64,000 bases of DNA from Nonomuraea polychroma (GCF_004011505.1 NZ_SAUN01000001.1:8149501-8213500); one strand, 5' to 3'; shown: positions 50,689-58,951, counted from the stretch's first letter. Numbers and translations are program-made. Notes: generated by a model not told the origin, from the sequence alone.

Positions 50689-51174
50689 CTACCCACGCTG
50701 TCCACACGCATACGGGACCGGAGCCTGCACTTGGGACGGGGTGTTGGGATTGTTCTCCAGCTTAACCCCGGTCCAATAGATCGGGGTTAGCGCCTTGACA
50801 CTGCTGTCTGGTCCTCGAACTACGACAAAGTCACTTGTGAAAGGCGTTCCTTCTCGCGTAGTGCCCTTCAGGACCAGTAGCCAGCCATGGGGGCCATTCT
50901 TGAGCGGAATTTGCCTGGACTCAGTCCATTTTGGTGTGCGTCCGGGATGAAGGCAGTTGCGGCGCGCTATTTCAACGAACCTACTGCAGTTGGAGTCGCT
51001 TGCTGCGAATGAGCCACACAGGGCGTTGACATCTTCAGATTCAGCTGCAGTAGTAATGTCGTGGAATAGCTGAATTGCCTCCTCTTCGCGCACAGGCTTA
51101 GTTAGGTCGGGGTCCATCGGGGCTGAGCAGGCGACGACCGCCGCCAATAGTGTCAGGATGACTGTTGTCTTCAT
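50689..51174 (-). CDS. Putative lipoprotein, 161 aa
   Basis: MKTTVILTLLAAVVACSAPM gives a signal peptide with lipobox AVVAC, lipidation at Cys16. The mature part is small, with VREEEAIQLFHDITTAAESE, DVNALCGSFAAS and NCSRFVEIARRNC (three Cys), then GPHGWLLVLKGTTREGTPFT and FVVVRGPDSSVKALTPIYW. The helix-then-beta-sheet order resembles an NTF2/DUF4878-like domain, without certainty. Base composition is less GC-rich than the chromosomal flanks. It lies 39 bp downstream of the secreted-protein gene, so the two probably form an operon. Confidence 0.7.
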   Translation of the reverse strand: MKTTVILTLLAAVVACSAPMDPDLTKPVREEEAIQLFHDITTAAESEDVNALCGSFAASDSNCSRFVEIARRNCLHPGRTPKWTESRQIPLKNGPHGWLLVLKGTTREGTPFTSDFVVVRGPDSSVKALTPIYWTGVKLENNPNTPSQVQAPVPYACGQRG

Positions 51175-51213
51175 CGCCGGTGTCGCCTGCTCTCTCGCTC
51201 GACTAAGCCCTCG

Positions 51214-52284
51214 TTAGCACGTCTCGGGGGCGCATGGGTTCTGGTAGACCTCCATCGGGCTCCATGCTCGGAAGGTGGCTCCTGCGCCGCCCTGGGGTAC
51301 GTACCATGAAACCTGATACTCGACGGCGCGATCATCGCTATGGATCGCGTTGCCGCCGGATGTCCAGTAGTGGCTGAACGTTGCAGGAGCGTCGTACTTG
51401 ATTATGTCGCTCCTCTCGCAGTGATTGTACGACCCTGACATTGAGAGGCCGCCGTATAGGGGTACGCTGATGCCGATTTGTCGACAGTTACTGGTCGTGT
51501 CCTGCTTTGGCGCCCAGCCTCTCCATCCGCTGATGGTGCCGCCACCGTTGCGTTCTCCGCCAATTCCACACTTATACATGAGGATGTTGGTTTCGGTCTT
51601 GCATGTGCCGAAGTGGTAGCGAGAGTAGTAATTCCAGTCGGGGTTCCCGTCGTATTTCTGGATGGTGAACTCCCAGCACACGTCGAACCATGCCAGCGAG
51701 CCCCAGGAGGGATCGTATTGACGCCCGAAGCAGTTGTGATGATAGGTGTAGGGATAGGTATCTGCCGCCACCGAGGCCTTGCCTGATTCCTCACCAGAAT
51801 CCACTGGTGGAGGCGTGATGTTGACCTCGAGGTCCGTCCAGATCGAATCGGGCTTTGTGCTACTCACCTCAGGGTGCGAGGCAACGGGTGAGCCCGCACC
51901 CTTGGCAACGACCACAGTCATGTCTGACAGAGGAACGTCGGCCGGAGCGACCACGGTCATGGTCGGCACGCTATTCGTCGAAACGCTCTTGCCGGTTGTT
52001 GCCCATCGCGGTAGGTCGACCTTCAGCACGCGGAAGCTCTGCGCCTGGATGCTAGGCGCAGCCCTCTTCATCGATGGGTCGTCACTCGTCGTGGCCCGCT
52101 GCCGGAAGGAGGTGACTCCCGTCTGACCTTCCGGTGTCTGGGTGATGTCCTTGACGCCCGCCTCGTCGAGCTTGATCCGCGCCACGGATTGCTCAGGCGC
52201 AGCACCTGCGGGGGGAGCGAGGACGATGACCGTCAGCAGAACGGATGCGACTGTGAGCAGCAGTTGAAGACGTTTTAACGCCAT
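51214..52284 (-). CDS. Secreted Cys-rich protein of unknown function, 356 aa
   Basis: The signal peptide LQLLLTVASVLLTVIVLAPP to AGAAPE (~6-31) is followed by a variable linker (to ~170). A C-terminal domain of ~185 residues contains eight Cys (HHNCFGRQYDPSWGSLAWFD, DVCWEF, GTCKTETNILMYKCG, SNCRQIG, NHCERSD, NPCAPETC), enough for four disulfides. It is rich in Trp, Tyr and Gly and probably beta-structured. No enzyme motif is visible. It forms a likely operon with the lipoprotein downstream and lies inside the tRNA-bounded segment. GC content is lower than in neighbours, which fits transfer. Confidence 0.72.
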   Translation of the reverse strand: MALKRLQLLLTVASVLLTVIVLAPPAGAAPEQSVARIKLDEAGVKDITQTPEGQTGVTSFRQRATTSDDPSMKRAAPSIQAQSFRVLKVDLPRWATTGKSVSTNSVPTMTVVAPADVPLSDMTVVVAKGAGSPVASHPEVSSTKPDSIWTDLEVNITPPPVDSGEESGKASVAADTYPYTYHHNCFGRQYDPSWGSLAWFDVCWEFTIQKYDGNPDWNYYSRYHFGTCKTETNILMYKCGIGGERNGGGTISGWRGWAPKQDTTSNCRQIGISVPLYGGLSMSGSYNHCERSDIIKYDAPATFSHYWTSGGNAIHSDDRAVEYQVSWYVPQGGAGATFRAWSPMEVYQNPCAPETC

Positions 52285-52745
52285 GAAGCTAGACTCCTCA
52301 TTGCATCGGATGATGTGCCACGGGCGGGGTTTGCTTGACCGGCTCCCCGCTCGTGGCTTGCGGAACTACGTTACGCGCGTGATTCAGGCGCCCACTCCCT
52401 GTTTTGGTGTCTGTAATGCCCATGGGGCTGATGCGAGGGCAACCATAAGCAGGGGCTCCAAGAGAACGCAACACTCGATCAGAATTTTGGAGTCAGTACG
52501 CCCTGTTTGGAGTCAGCAAGCGTCCCGGCGAAGATTGGGGGTGACGCATCGTCGCCGCTCAGCGAGTAGACCGATGCTTGGATTGCAGACGAATCAATGG
52601 GCAATCAACGGACGTTTCCGCACAAACAGGATATCCTTAATCCTCTACCTGTCGAGGCCATAATTCATCGTCCGTGTGCCGGCGACGCGTTGGCTGATGA
52701 GTAACAAAGGCGGCCTTCTGGTAAGCATTCAGAAGTTCAAGATCA
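52285..52745. other. AT-richer intergenic region with paired 11-bp repeats
   Basis: 460 bp without a credible gene, distinctly less GC-rich than the window. TTTGGAGTCAG occurs at 52486 and again at 52506, a 20-bp pitch, upstream of the secreted-protein gene on the opposite strand. These could be operator half-sites. Confidence 0.45.
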
Positions 52746-53170
52746 TGATGGCGTGGGTGCTGCCCACGAGGTGGGATGATCTTCGGGTGCCGAAGACCCC
52801 GGATCGCCGCCCGTCATACGACGAGCTGGCGGCCTTGGTGGTCCGGCAGATGACCACGATCGAGACCCAGCGACAGACGATCGAACGGCTGGATGAGACG
52901 GTCGACCGGCTGACCACGAAGGTCGCCAATCTGGCACGCCGGTTGGACCGCAACCCGGGAACTCCTCGTTACCGCCCTCCAGCGACACCTTCGTCCGGCC
53001 GGACAAGAAGCCGCCGGTCAAGAACGGGAAGAAGCGGGGCCGCCAGCCGGGAGCCCCCGGCGCGGGCCTGGCCATGGTCGAGAATCCGGATCAGGTCGAA
53101 GACCATCTCCCGGACGCCTGCGGCGGCTGCGGAATGACCTTGTCAGCACTAAGGGCATCTATAGGGCTGC
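52746..53170 (+). pseudogene. IS66-family transposase N-terminal remnant, frameshifted
   Basis: The coiled-coil start RRPSYDELAALVVRQMTTIE and LDETVDRLTTKVANLARRLD leads to RN. After loss of one base near 52965 the IS66 signature NSSLPPSSDTFVRPDKKPPV, KNGKKRGRQPGAPGAGLAM and the zinc-ribbon start CGGCGMTLS follow in another frame. The DDE domain is absent. Confidence 0.75.
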
Positions 53171-53687
53171 TACGAGCCCAACACACCCTCTGGCCTGCCC
53201 GTCTGCCGTCGTCCCACCCGCAGGGATAGCGGGCCAGCCGCGGGGCTGCCCGGCCGCGCGCCTGGTGTCACGGCCGTGATGGAGCGGAGGCGGCCCCGCG
53301 GCTGGTCTGCTAGGGCTTGTCCTGGGATGACGGCAGGCGGGCAGGCTTCCACCGCAACCACTCCACCGCTGCACGCCGTGATCTTGGCCGCCCCGGAGCC
53401 GGAGCACCCCCGCCGGAGGCATGCCGTAACCCCGCCCCGTGACCGGCTCAGCCTGCGCTTGGCGAGCTCGACTCCGTGAGCAGAGCACTGCGCCTCGGAA
53501 GCGGCCCTGTCCTCGTTGGGTGTGGCTCGTTTTGAGGGAGCGGAGTGATCATAAGTGAGCACGTCTCGGCTCTGGCGGCGGGTTGCGCGGGCGCGGATGC
53601 GACCTCTCCCGTCCGGGTTCGCCGCGCTGGCTCGCCTGTCCGCCTCGGCCGACAGATTGCCACGAACTCGCCACGGTCAACGTCCAT
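53171..53687. other. Gene-free region, probably degenerate
   Basis: Open frames exist on both strands, but none has a domain, ribosome site or consistent codon bias. The sequence follows the IS66 remnant and may be remains of the same or another element. Confidence 0.4.
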
Positions 53688-54305
53688 TCAAGGGTGGACT
53701 GGAGGGACGTTGGTGTTGTCGCGCATGACCAGCGTGTTCATGGCGTCTCGCCGCACCTCAGGGTGTGGATCTTGGTCAGCCATGCGTCGTAGAATGGCAC
53801 GCAGTTGGAACCACTCGAGATATCCGCAGGCGAGCACCACGGCGTCGCGCACGCGTGGGTCAGGGTCCTCGGCCAGTTGAGCTATCGGCTCGTAGAACTC
53901 TTGGTCGTAGTATGCGGGCGCCCCCAGGACGAGACGCATCAGCCTCATCATTCGCTCGCTCGGGTCGATCCGCGAGATGATGGGCTCCAACAGTTCTTGG
54001 CGCGTAAGCGGGTTGAGGTGTTCGATGAGGAGCCTCTCAAACTCGGCTCCGGCCGCTCGGTCTTCCATTAGAACCGAGAGGGCGCACATATCGCTCAATT
54101 CGTCAGACAACAGCCTGACGTGAAGGCCACGGCGAACGCCCCACTCTTGTTCGTGGGTGTGCCGCCGGTAAGGCTTACCGGCGTTGTCCCACAGCAGGGT
54201 CCAGTCCGCGGCCACCGCCAGCTTTGTCGCCTGCTCCACGCCAGGGATGTAGCGAAGCACCAAGCGATTGCCCTCATACATCCCAGGAGCACCCTTCAAC
54301 GTCAA
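53688..54305 (-). CDS. HEAT-repeat-like hypothetical protein, 205 aa
   Basis: The N-terminal half contains LRYIPGVEQATKLAVAADWT, WGVRRGLHVRLLSDELSDMC and ALSVLMEDRAAGAEFERLLI. The C-terminal part is a pair of HEAT-like units: EPIAQLAEDPDPRVRDAVVL (~150) and LRAILRRMADQDPHPEVRRD (~175), with the characteristic D-P-x-V-R core. It is intact, less GC-rich than flanking genes, and orphan. Function unknown; HEAT proteins usually mediate protein contacts. MYEGNRLVL eight codons in is an alternative start. Confidence 0.65.
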   Translation of the reverse strand: MTLKGAPGMYEGNRLVLRYIPGVEQATKLAVAADWTLLWDNAGKPYRRHTHEQEWGVRRGLHVRLLSDELSDMCALSVLMEDRAAGAEFERLLIEHLNPLTRQELLEPIISRIDPSERMMRLMRLVLGAPAYYDQEFYEPIAQLAEDPDPRVRDAVVLACGYLEWFQLRAILRRMADQDPHPEVRRDAMNTLVMRDNTNVPPVHP

Positions 54306-54355
54306 GGCGTCAGCCTCAGCCGTCCTGCCTCAAGATCACAAATCGAAACTAGACG

Positions 54356-54545
54356 TTAGTTGGCGCCGCCAATATCGGTCAACCAGGACAAGAAGCCTTG
54401 CGGTGGCCAACCTTGCGGGGAGATCCCGCGAATCCTGCCCACCCTCTCGATGTTCTCGGCGTCCTCCGGGGCGTGTCCGGTATGCATGTACTTCGTCCTC
54501 AGCGAGTGTCTGAGCTGGGCTTTTGTGATCACGACTGTTTGATCG
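54356..54545 (-). pseudogene. C-terminal remnant of an unidentified gene
   Basis: A frame ending KAQLRHSLRTKYMHTGHAPE, DAENIERVGRIRGISPQGWP and PQGFLSWLTDIGGAN has strong coding character but no possible start with matching composition. Sequence upstream of ~54545 belongs to the coiled-coil/ISKra4 block. It is likely the tail of a gene cut by insertion or deletion. Confidence 0.45.
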
Positions 54546-54566
54546 GGGAACCGCCTTCTACCGTGG

Positions 54567-55139
54567 GTGCAGGCGTGTAAGGCGGTGGTGACGGTGGGTT
54601 CGTTGCTGGAGGAGTTGGCGCGGCGGGAGGCTGTGGCCCGGCAGCGGATCGAGGGGATCCGGGAGCAGATCGCCGCGTTGGAGTCACAACTGGAGGCCGA
54701 GCAGGGCCGGTTGTCACGCCTGGTGATCACGCGGGAGACGGTGGAGGAGATCTTGGGCGATGCAGCCCAGCTGGTCCACGAGCCCGCCCGCGACGCCGAG
54801 GTCGTCGATGCGGCCGGCGTGGCCGCATCGGTGCAGGTGCAGCCGTCGACGATGGGGGTGGTGACGGTGCCGCCGTGGCAGGCGGGCATGACGGTGGCGG
54901 TGTTGCCGCGTGCGTACCGGGACGCCGTGGAGATCATGGTTGAGGCCGGTAGAGCGTTGCGGGCCGGGCAGATCGCGGTGGCGATGGGGTTGCCGGATGA
55001 GGCCGCCAAGCGGGAAGGGTTGCGGTCCAAGCTCAAGCGGCTGGTGGAACGCGGGTGGGCGCGGGAAGAGGGACCGGGGCTGTTCACGGTGACCGAATCG
55101 GTGGCGCGCGAGGTGGCCGGGCAGGTCGATGGAGGGTGA
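54567..55139 (+). CDS. Coiled-coil plus winged-helix protein, possible mobile-element passenger
   Basis: This is a protein of ~190 aa. Residues ~10-55 form a coiled coil (LLEELARREAVARQRIEGIR, EQIAALESQLEAEQGRLSRL). After the linker and VTVPPWQAGMTVAVLPRAYR comes a winged helix, VEAGRALRAGQIAVAMGLPD, KREGLRSKLKRLVERGWARE, GPGLFTV. Similar small proteins occur beside actinobacterial transposases, but their role is not known. Several GTG codons (54567, 54585, 54588, 54594) are possible starts. It lies 50 bp or more before the ISKra4 left end. Confidence 0.6.
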   Translation: MQACKAVVTVGSLLEELARREAVARQRIEGIREQIAALESQLEAEQGRLSRLVITRETVEEILGDAAQLVHEPARDAEVVDAAGVAASVQVQPSTMGVVTVPPWQAGMTVAVLPRAYRDAVEIMVEAGRALRAGQIAVAMGLPDEAAKREGLRSKLKRLVERGWAREEGPGLFTVTESVAREVAGQVDGG

Positions 55140-55192
55140 GTCGACGGCATCGCTCCGTCGTCTACCTCGTCACCGGGCAGGTGATTGTGGCG

Positions 55193-56823
55193 GGGCTCTT
55201 CCGTCGTCAGGTTCGAAGGTGCCAACCAAATCGCGCCCGAATGAAAGAAGAGCCCTGTGCAGGCACCGTACGACACAGACGTCACCGCTGACGTCTTTGC
55301 GGAGGCGAGGAACACGTTCAACTGTCTGATCGGACAGCTCACCGCTGCGCAGCGCGTCGCTGACGCATGATCAGCTGGAGGACACGATCGTCGAGCAGGG
55401 GCGTGAGCTGCAACGCCAGCTGCTGCAGGCGCACCTTGACCTGCGGGCGTTGCGCGAGCGGCAGCAGGTGCACCGCACCCGACATGACAGGTCGGCCTTG
55501 ACGGTGACCGGGGCCGACGGCGTGGTGCGAGGGCGGGTGGCGATGGGGCATCACCGTCTGCTGGCCACTGTGGTGGGAACGGTGAGGGTCACGCGATGCG
55601 CCTGGCGCGCCCCGAACGTCGGCAACCTCTATCCGGCGGACGCGGTGCTGTCGTTGCCGGCGGTGCGGCACTCGGCCGGGCTGGCGAAACTGGCGGTGAT
55701 CGAAGCAGTGCGTGGCTCGTTCGACACCGCCCACGCGGCGATCACCGCGCGCTGCGGCCAGGTGATCGGCAAACGGCAGATCGAGCAGCTCGTGGCCGGG
55801 GCGGCGGCCGACGTTGACGCCTTCTACGCCGCGCAGACTCTGCTGCCGTGCACCGCCTGCACGGTGCTGGCGATCAGCGTGGACGCCAAGGGCATCGCGA
55901 TGCGCCCCGAGGCGCTGCGGCCCGCGACCGCCAAGGCCGCCGCCCGCGCCAGGGCGACCTTCCGCACCCGGCTGGCCTCGAGGGAGAAGCCTGCACGCAA
56001 ACGGATGGCCACCCTCGGCGTGGTCTACGACGCCGACCCCGCCGCCCGGCGCCCCCATGATGTGATCGCCGTCCCCGGCGGACGCGGCGGGCAGCGCCGG
56101 CTGCGGCCCAGGCCACGCGCGGAGCGCAAGTGGCTGTGCGGCTCCATCATCACCGGCCCCGGTACGGTGATCGCCAAGGTCTTCGACCATGCCGAAGCCC
56201 GCGACCCTGCCTATGCCCGTCCCTGGGTCGTGCTCGTCGACGGAGCCCGGCACCAGCTCGATCTGATTGCCGCCGAGGCCGCCCGCCGCGGCATAGCCGT
56301 GCACATCGTCATCGACTTCGTCCATGTGATCGAAAAGTTGTGGGCCGCGGCCTGGAGCCTGCACCCGCCCGCCGCTCCGGCCGCCGAGGACTGGGTCGCC
56401 GCCCACGCCCTGGCGCTGCTGGCCGGGCACACCGACCATGTCGTCACGGCTTTGACCGCCCAAGCCACCGCCTTACCCTCCCGGCGCCGCGACGGCATCG
56501 ACGCCTGCATCCGCTACCTGACCAACAACGCCGAACACCTGCGCTACGACCAAGCACTCGAAGCGGGATGGCCGATCGCGACCGGCGTGATCGAAGGCGC
56601 CTGCCGGCATCTGATCGCCGACAGATTCGACCTGGCCGGAGCCAGATGGGGCCTAGCCGGAGCCGAAGCGGTGTTGAAGCTCCGCGCGCTGACCGCCAAC
56701 GGTCATCTCGACGATTACTGGCGCTACCACCTCGCCCAACAACACGACCGTGTCCACCAAACCCGCTACCAGGACGGATACGCCCTCACAACCTGACCGA
56801 CAGGCTCACTTCAGGAGAGCCGC
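55193..56823 (+). mobile_element. ISKra4-family element (boundaries approximate)
   Basis: It contains an ISKra4-type transposase and its displaced N-terminal frame. Candidate terminal inverted repeats are GGGGCTCTTCCGT at 55193 and TCAGGAGAGCCGC ending near 56823 (about 9 of 13 positions match after complementing). No target duplication was identified, so the ends are tentative. Confidence 0.5.
55450..56796 (+). CDS. ISKra4-family transposase (N-terminus in another frame)
   Basis: The 448-codon frame contains RVAMGHHRLLATVVGTVRVT, LPAVRHSAGLAKLAVIEAVR, GSFDTAHAAITARCGQVIGK and QIEQLVAGAAADVDAFYA. The DDE-type core follows, with VLAISVDAKGIAMRPEALRP, PWVVLVDGARHQLDLIAAEA and VIDFVHVIEKLWAAAWSLHP, and a Glu-containing GWPIATGVIEGACRHLIADR near the end. 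The first residues (APYDTDVTADVFAEARNTFN) lie upstream in a different frame from GTG 55257. The joint near 55345 needs either a programmed or a mutational frameshift. Whether it is active cannot be decided here. Confidence 0.78.
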   Translation: MRERQQVHRTRHDRSALTVTGADGVVRGRVAMGHHRLLATVVGTVRVTRCAWRAPNVGNLYPADAVLSLPAVRHSAGLAKLAVIEAVRGSFDTAHAAITARCGQVIGKRQIEQLVAGAAADVDAFYAAQTLLPCTACTVLAISVDAKGIAMRPEALRPATAKAAARARATFRTRLASREKPARKRMATLGVVYDADPAARRPHDVIAVPGGRGGQRRLRPRPRAERKWLCGSIITGPGTVIAKVFDHAEARDPAYARPWVVLVDGARHQLDLIAAEAARRGIAVHIVIDFVHVIEKLWAAAWSLHPPAAPAAEDWVAAHALALLAGHTDHVVTALTAQATALPSRRRDGIDACIRYLTNNAEHLRYDQALEAGWPIATGVIEGACRHLIADRFDLAGARWGLAGAEAVLKLRALTANGHLDDYWRYHLAQQHDRVHQTRYQDGYALTT

Positions 56824-56827
56824 ACCC

Positions 56828-56972
56828 AACCCGATTCGGAAACGCCTGAAACGACAAGATCCCGCCTGATCTCGATGATCAGACGGGATCCCGTCAACCT
56901 CAGTCCAGCCGTTTCAAGAACGGCCCTGGGTGGAGATGAGGGGATTCGAACCCCTGACCCCTTCGATGCGAA
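56828..56972 (-). repeat. Direct repeat R3: tRNA-Ala 3' end plus trailer hairpins
   Basis: Partner of R2 (50257-50401). 56931-56972 is the 3' part of the intact tRNA gene. 56828-56930 is the trailer, with hairpins GATCCCG-C-CTGATC/GATCAG-A-CGGGATC (a terminator for the tRNA) and GCCGTT/AACGGC. The segment between the two repeats is 6.4 kb. Confidence 0.85.
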
Positions 56973-57004
56973 CGAAGTGCGCTACCGGACTGCGCTACAT
57001 CCCC
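56931..57004 (-). tRNA. tRNA-Ala (anticodon CGC)
   Basis: A full cloverleaf. The acceptor stem GGGGATG/CATCTCC contains the G3-U70 pair that identifies alanine tRNAs; then come D-stem GCGC/GCGC, anticodon stem CTTCG/CGAAG with loop TTCGCAT (anticodon CGC), T-stem AGGGG/CCCCT and A73. The CCA end is not encoded. Its 3' half is duplicated at 50360-50401, so it served as an integration site. It borders the conserved sepX gene. Confidence 0.95.
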
Positions 57005-57052
57005 AAGGACTCGACCAGATTAGCAAACCTTTGAGGGTCCTCGCGCCACCGA

Positions 57053-57652
57053 TCAATCCCCCACCGCCCGCTTGGGCGGCTCCGCGTACTGGTCGAACAG
57101 GACGTCCCCGTGCAGCGACGTGAGGTCGATCACCTCGGCCGGCGGTTCTTCGACGACCTGGCGGCGCCGGCGTGCCCGCCGGAGCCGCTCGGCGCGCGCC
57201 TGGCGGGCGCGTTCCCGGCGTTCCCTGTCCACGCTTACGGCGACCCGCAGGAAGCCCATGTACGCCAGCATGATGACGACGGACGGCGCCACCCCCCACC
57301 ACGGGATCATCTGGACCGCGGCCGTGATGACCGAGGCGAGCACCAGCAGCGCGGTGAAGAACAGCAGCCGGCGTCGGCGGGCGACGATGATGGCGCGGCG
57401 CCGCAGGCGGAACTGGCGCACGTCGACCTTCTCGACCTCCGGCGGCGCGCCGTCGTCCTCATCGGAGCCCTCCGAGGAGCTCGACGGCTCCAGGTTGTCG
57501 AGATCGGGCAGCGGGTGCTCACCGGTGTAGTACTCCTCGAGCTCGGCCAGCTCGGCGAGGTTCGTCTTGTCCTTGCGCAACCACATCGGAATGAGGACGC
57601 ACAACCACATCACGACGATGGCGAGATAGAGGAGGACGCTGCTCACGACCAC
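57053..57652 (-). CDS. sepX: SepX/GlpR-like divisome membrane protein
   Basis: This 199-aa protein has an N-terminal membrane helix VLLYLAIVVMWLCVLIPMWL (~6-25) followed by an acidic region (ELEEYYTGEHPLPDLDNLEP). Two further helices lie near residues 97-115 and 120-140 (LFFTALLVLASVITAAVQMI, VAPSVVIMLAYMGFLRVAVS), with a basic tail of Arg repeats. The form and position next to rimJ, moeA and galU match the actinobacterial SepX/GlpR family (Rv0996 position), membrane proteins involved in cell division. Start at ATG or the following GTG. Confidence 0.75.
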   Translation of the reverse strand: MVVSSVLLYLAIVVMWLCVLIPMWLRKDKTNLAELAELEEYYTGEHPLPDLDNLEPSSSSEGSDEDDGAPPEVEKVDVRQFRLRRRAIIVARRRRLLFFTALLVLASVITAAVQMIPWWGVAPSVVIMLAYMGFLRVAVSVDRERRERARQARAERLRRARRRRQVVEEPPAEVIDLTSLHGDVLFDQYAEPPKRAVGD

Positions 57653-57769
57653 CTCCGGGCAGCACGAAGACGCGTGTGACTTCGTTGCGTCTTCAATCTG
57701 CTCACGTCACGCACCGTAAGACCGCGTGTTCTGATTGACGAGCATTCGGTGCGGTGTGTCGCGAGATCG

Positions 57770-58426
57770 TCAAACCTCTTCGACGGGAGACCCCCCGCGA
57801 GCGGCCGACTCGCGGGCGCGACGCCACTGTACGAGCAGCCCGCCGGGCACGTCCTCGACGGTCAACGCGTAGCAAATGTGGTCGCGCCAGGCTCCGTCAA
57901 TGTGGAGTTGGCGACGCCGAATGCCTTCTTCCCTGAATCCGAGTTTCTCAACCACCCTACGGCTGGCTTGGTTCTCGGGGCGGATGTTCGCCTCCAGACG
58001 ATGCAATCCGGTGGTGAAGAAGCAATGGTCGACGGCCATGGCGAGGGCTGTGGGGGTGATCCCGCGGCCGGCCAGGGAACCGTCGATCCAGTATCCGACC
58101 TGGGCGGAACGGGCAGATCCCCACACGATGGCGCCCACGGTCAGCTGCCCCGCGAAGCGCCCCTCGTACGTGACCACCCACGGCAGCGCCAGCCCTTGCC
58201 TGGCCTCGCGCCGCAGGGTGCCGACCATAGAGATGTAGGGGCCGAGCCCGGTCCTGAACAGCGGTGTCTCAGGATTGCTCGGCTCCCAAGGGCGCAGCCA
58301 GTCCGCATTGCGCAGCCTGGTCTCACGCCACACGCGTACGTCGCTCAGCCGCAGCGGCCGGAGGCCTACCGGGCCTTCGTTGAGGGCCACCGGCCAGCCA
58401 CGAAGTCGATCCACATCTCTCATCAT
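57770..58426 (-). CDS. rimJ: RimJ/RimL-like GNAT acetyltransferase
   Basis: This 218-aa GNAT protein begins with VGLRPLRLSDVRVWRETRLR (~19-38) and LRPWEPSNPETP. Then come VTYEGRFAGQLTVGAIVWG, motif A QVGYWIDGSLAGRGITPTAL (~118-137), and motif B HRLEANIRPENQASRRVVEK followed by LGFREEGIRRR. This is the RimJ pattern, ribosomal-protein N-terminal acetylation, though members of this conserved actinobacterial locus may have other targets. ATG-ATG start; the first was used. The gene order with moeA and galU matches mycobacteria. Confidence 0.85.
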   Translation of the reverse strand: MMRDVDRLRGWPVALNEGPVGLRPLRLSDVRVWRETRLRNADWLRPWEPSNPETPLFRTGLGPYISMVGTLRREARQGLALPWVVTYEGRFAGQLTVGAIVWGSARSAQVGYWIDGSLAGRGITPTALAMAVDHCFFTTGLHRLEANIRPENQASRRVVEKLGFREEGIRRRQLHIDGAWRDHICYALTVEDVPGGLLVQWRRARESAARGGSPVEEV

Positions 58427-58471
58427 CCCCCCATCGGGCATGATGCCGCCACGCGCGTTTCCGAATCCCCG

Positions 58472-58951
58472 TCAGCGTGGGTGATCGCCGCCCCGGATCT
58501 GGTCGACCGCGTGCCGCAGGATCGGGGCGAGTACGGCCACGCCATCGCGTACGCCACCGGATGATCCGGGCAAATTCACGATCAACGTGTCGCCTGCCTG
58601 CCCAGCCAGTCCGCGGGACAGGACGGATGCCGGCACCTTGTCCCGGTTCGCCATCCTGATCGCTTCGGCGATGCCGGGAATTTCGCGGGAAATCACCCGG
58701 GCGGTCACTTCCGGCGTCAGGTCCATCGGCGTCAGTCCGGTGCCCCCGGTGGTCACGATGACGTCGTAGCCGTCCGCCAGCCCCTTGCGCAGCGCCGCCT
58801 CGACCGGCTCGCCGTCCGGCACCACCAGTGGGCCGTCGACGGTCTCGCACCCGGCGTCGTCGCGGAGCAGCTCGACCAGCAACGGTCCTGATTTATCCGC
58901 ATAAACCCCGGCGGACGCCCGGTTCGACACGGTGATCACCAGTGCCCGCAT
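58472..58951 (-). CDS. mog: Molybdopterin adenylyltransferase / MoaB-Mog family
   Basis: This 159-aa protein begins MRALVITVSNRASAGVYADK (~1-20). The nucleotide/pterin-binding signature is VIVTTGGTGLTPMDLTPE (~65-82) and the conserved end-loop is TLIVNLPGSSGGVRDGVAVL (~122-141). It activates molybdopterin by adenylation before metal insertion. Its ATG overlaps the moaC stop by one base (TGATG), so mog follows moaC in the moeA-moaC-mog operon. Confidence 0.9.
   Translation of the reverse strand: MRALVITVSNRASAGVYADKSGPLLVELLRDDAGCETVDGPLVVPDGEPVEAALRKGLADGYDVIVTTGGTGLTPMDLTPEVTARVISREIPGIAEAIRMANRDKVPASVLSRGLAGQAGDTLIVNLPGSSGGVRDGVAVLAPILRHAVDQIRGGDHPR

Noticed and set aside
53170-53562. 130-codon minus frame after the IS66 remnant
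   Set aside because: Composition is consistent with a chance frame and there is no domain or ribosome site; reported as a gene-free region instead.
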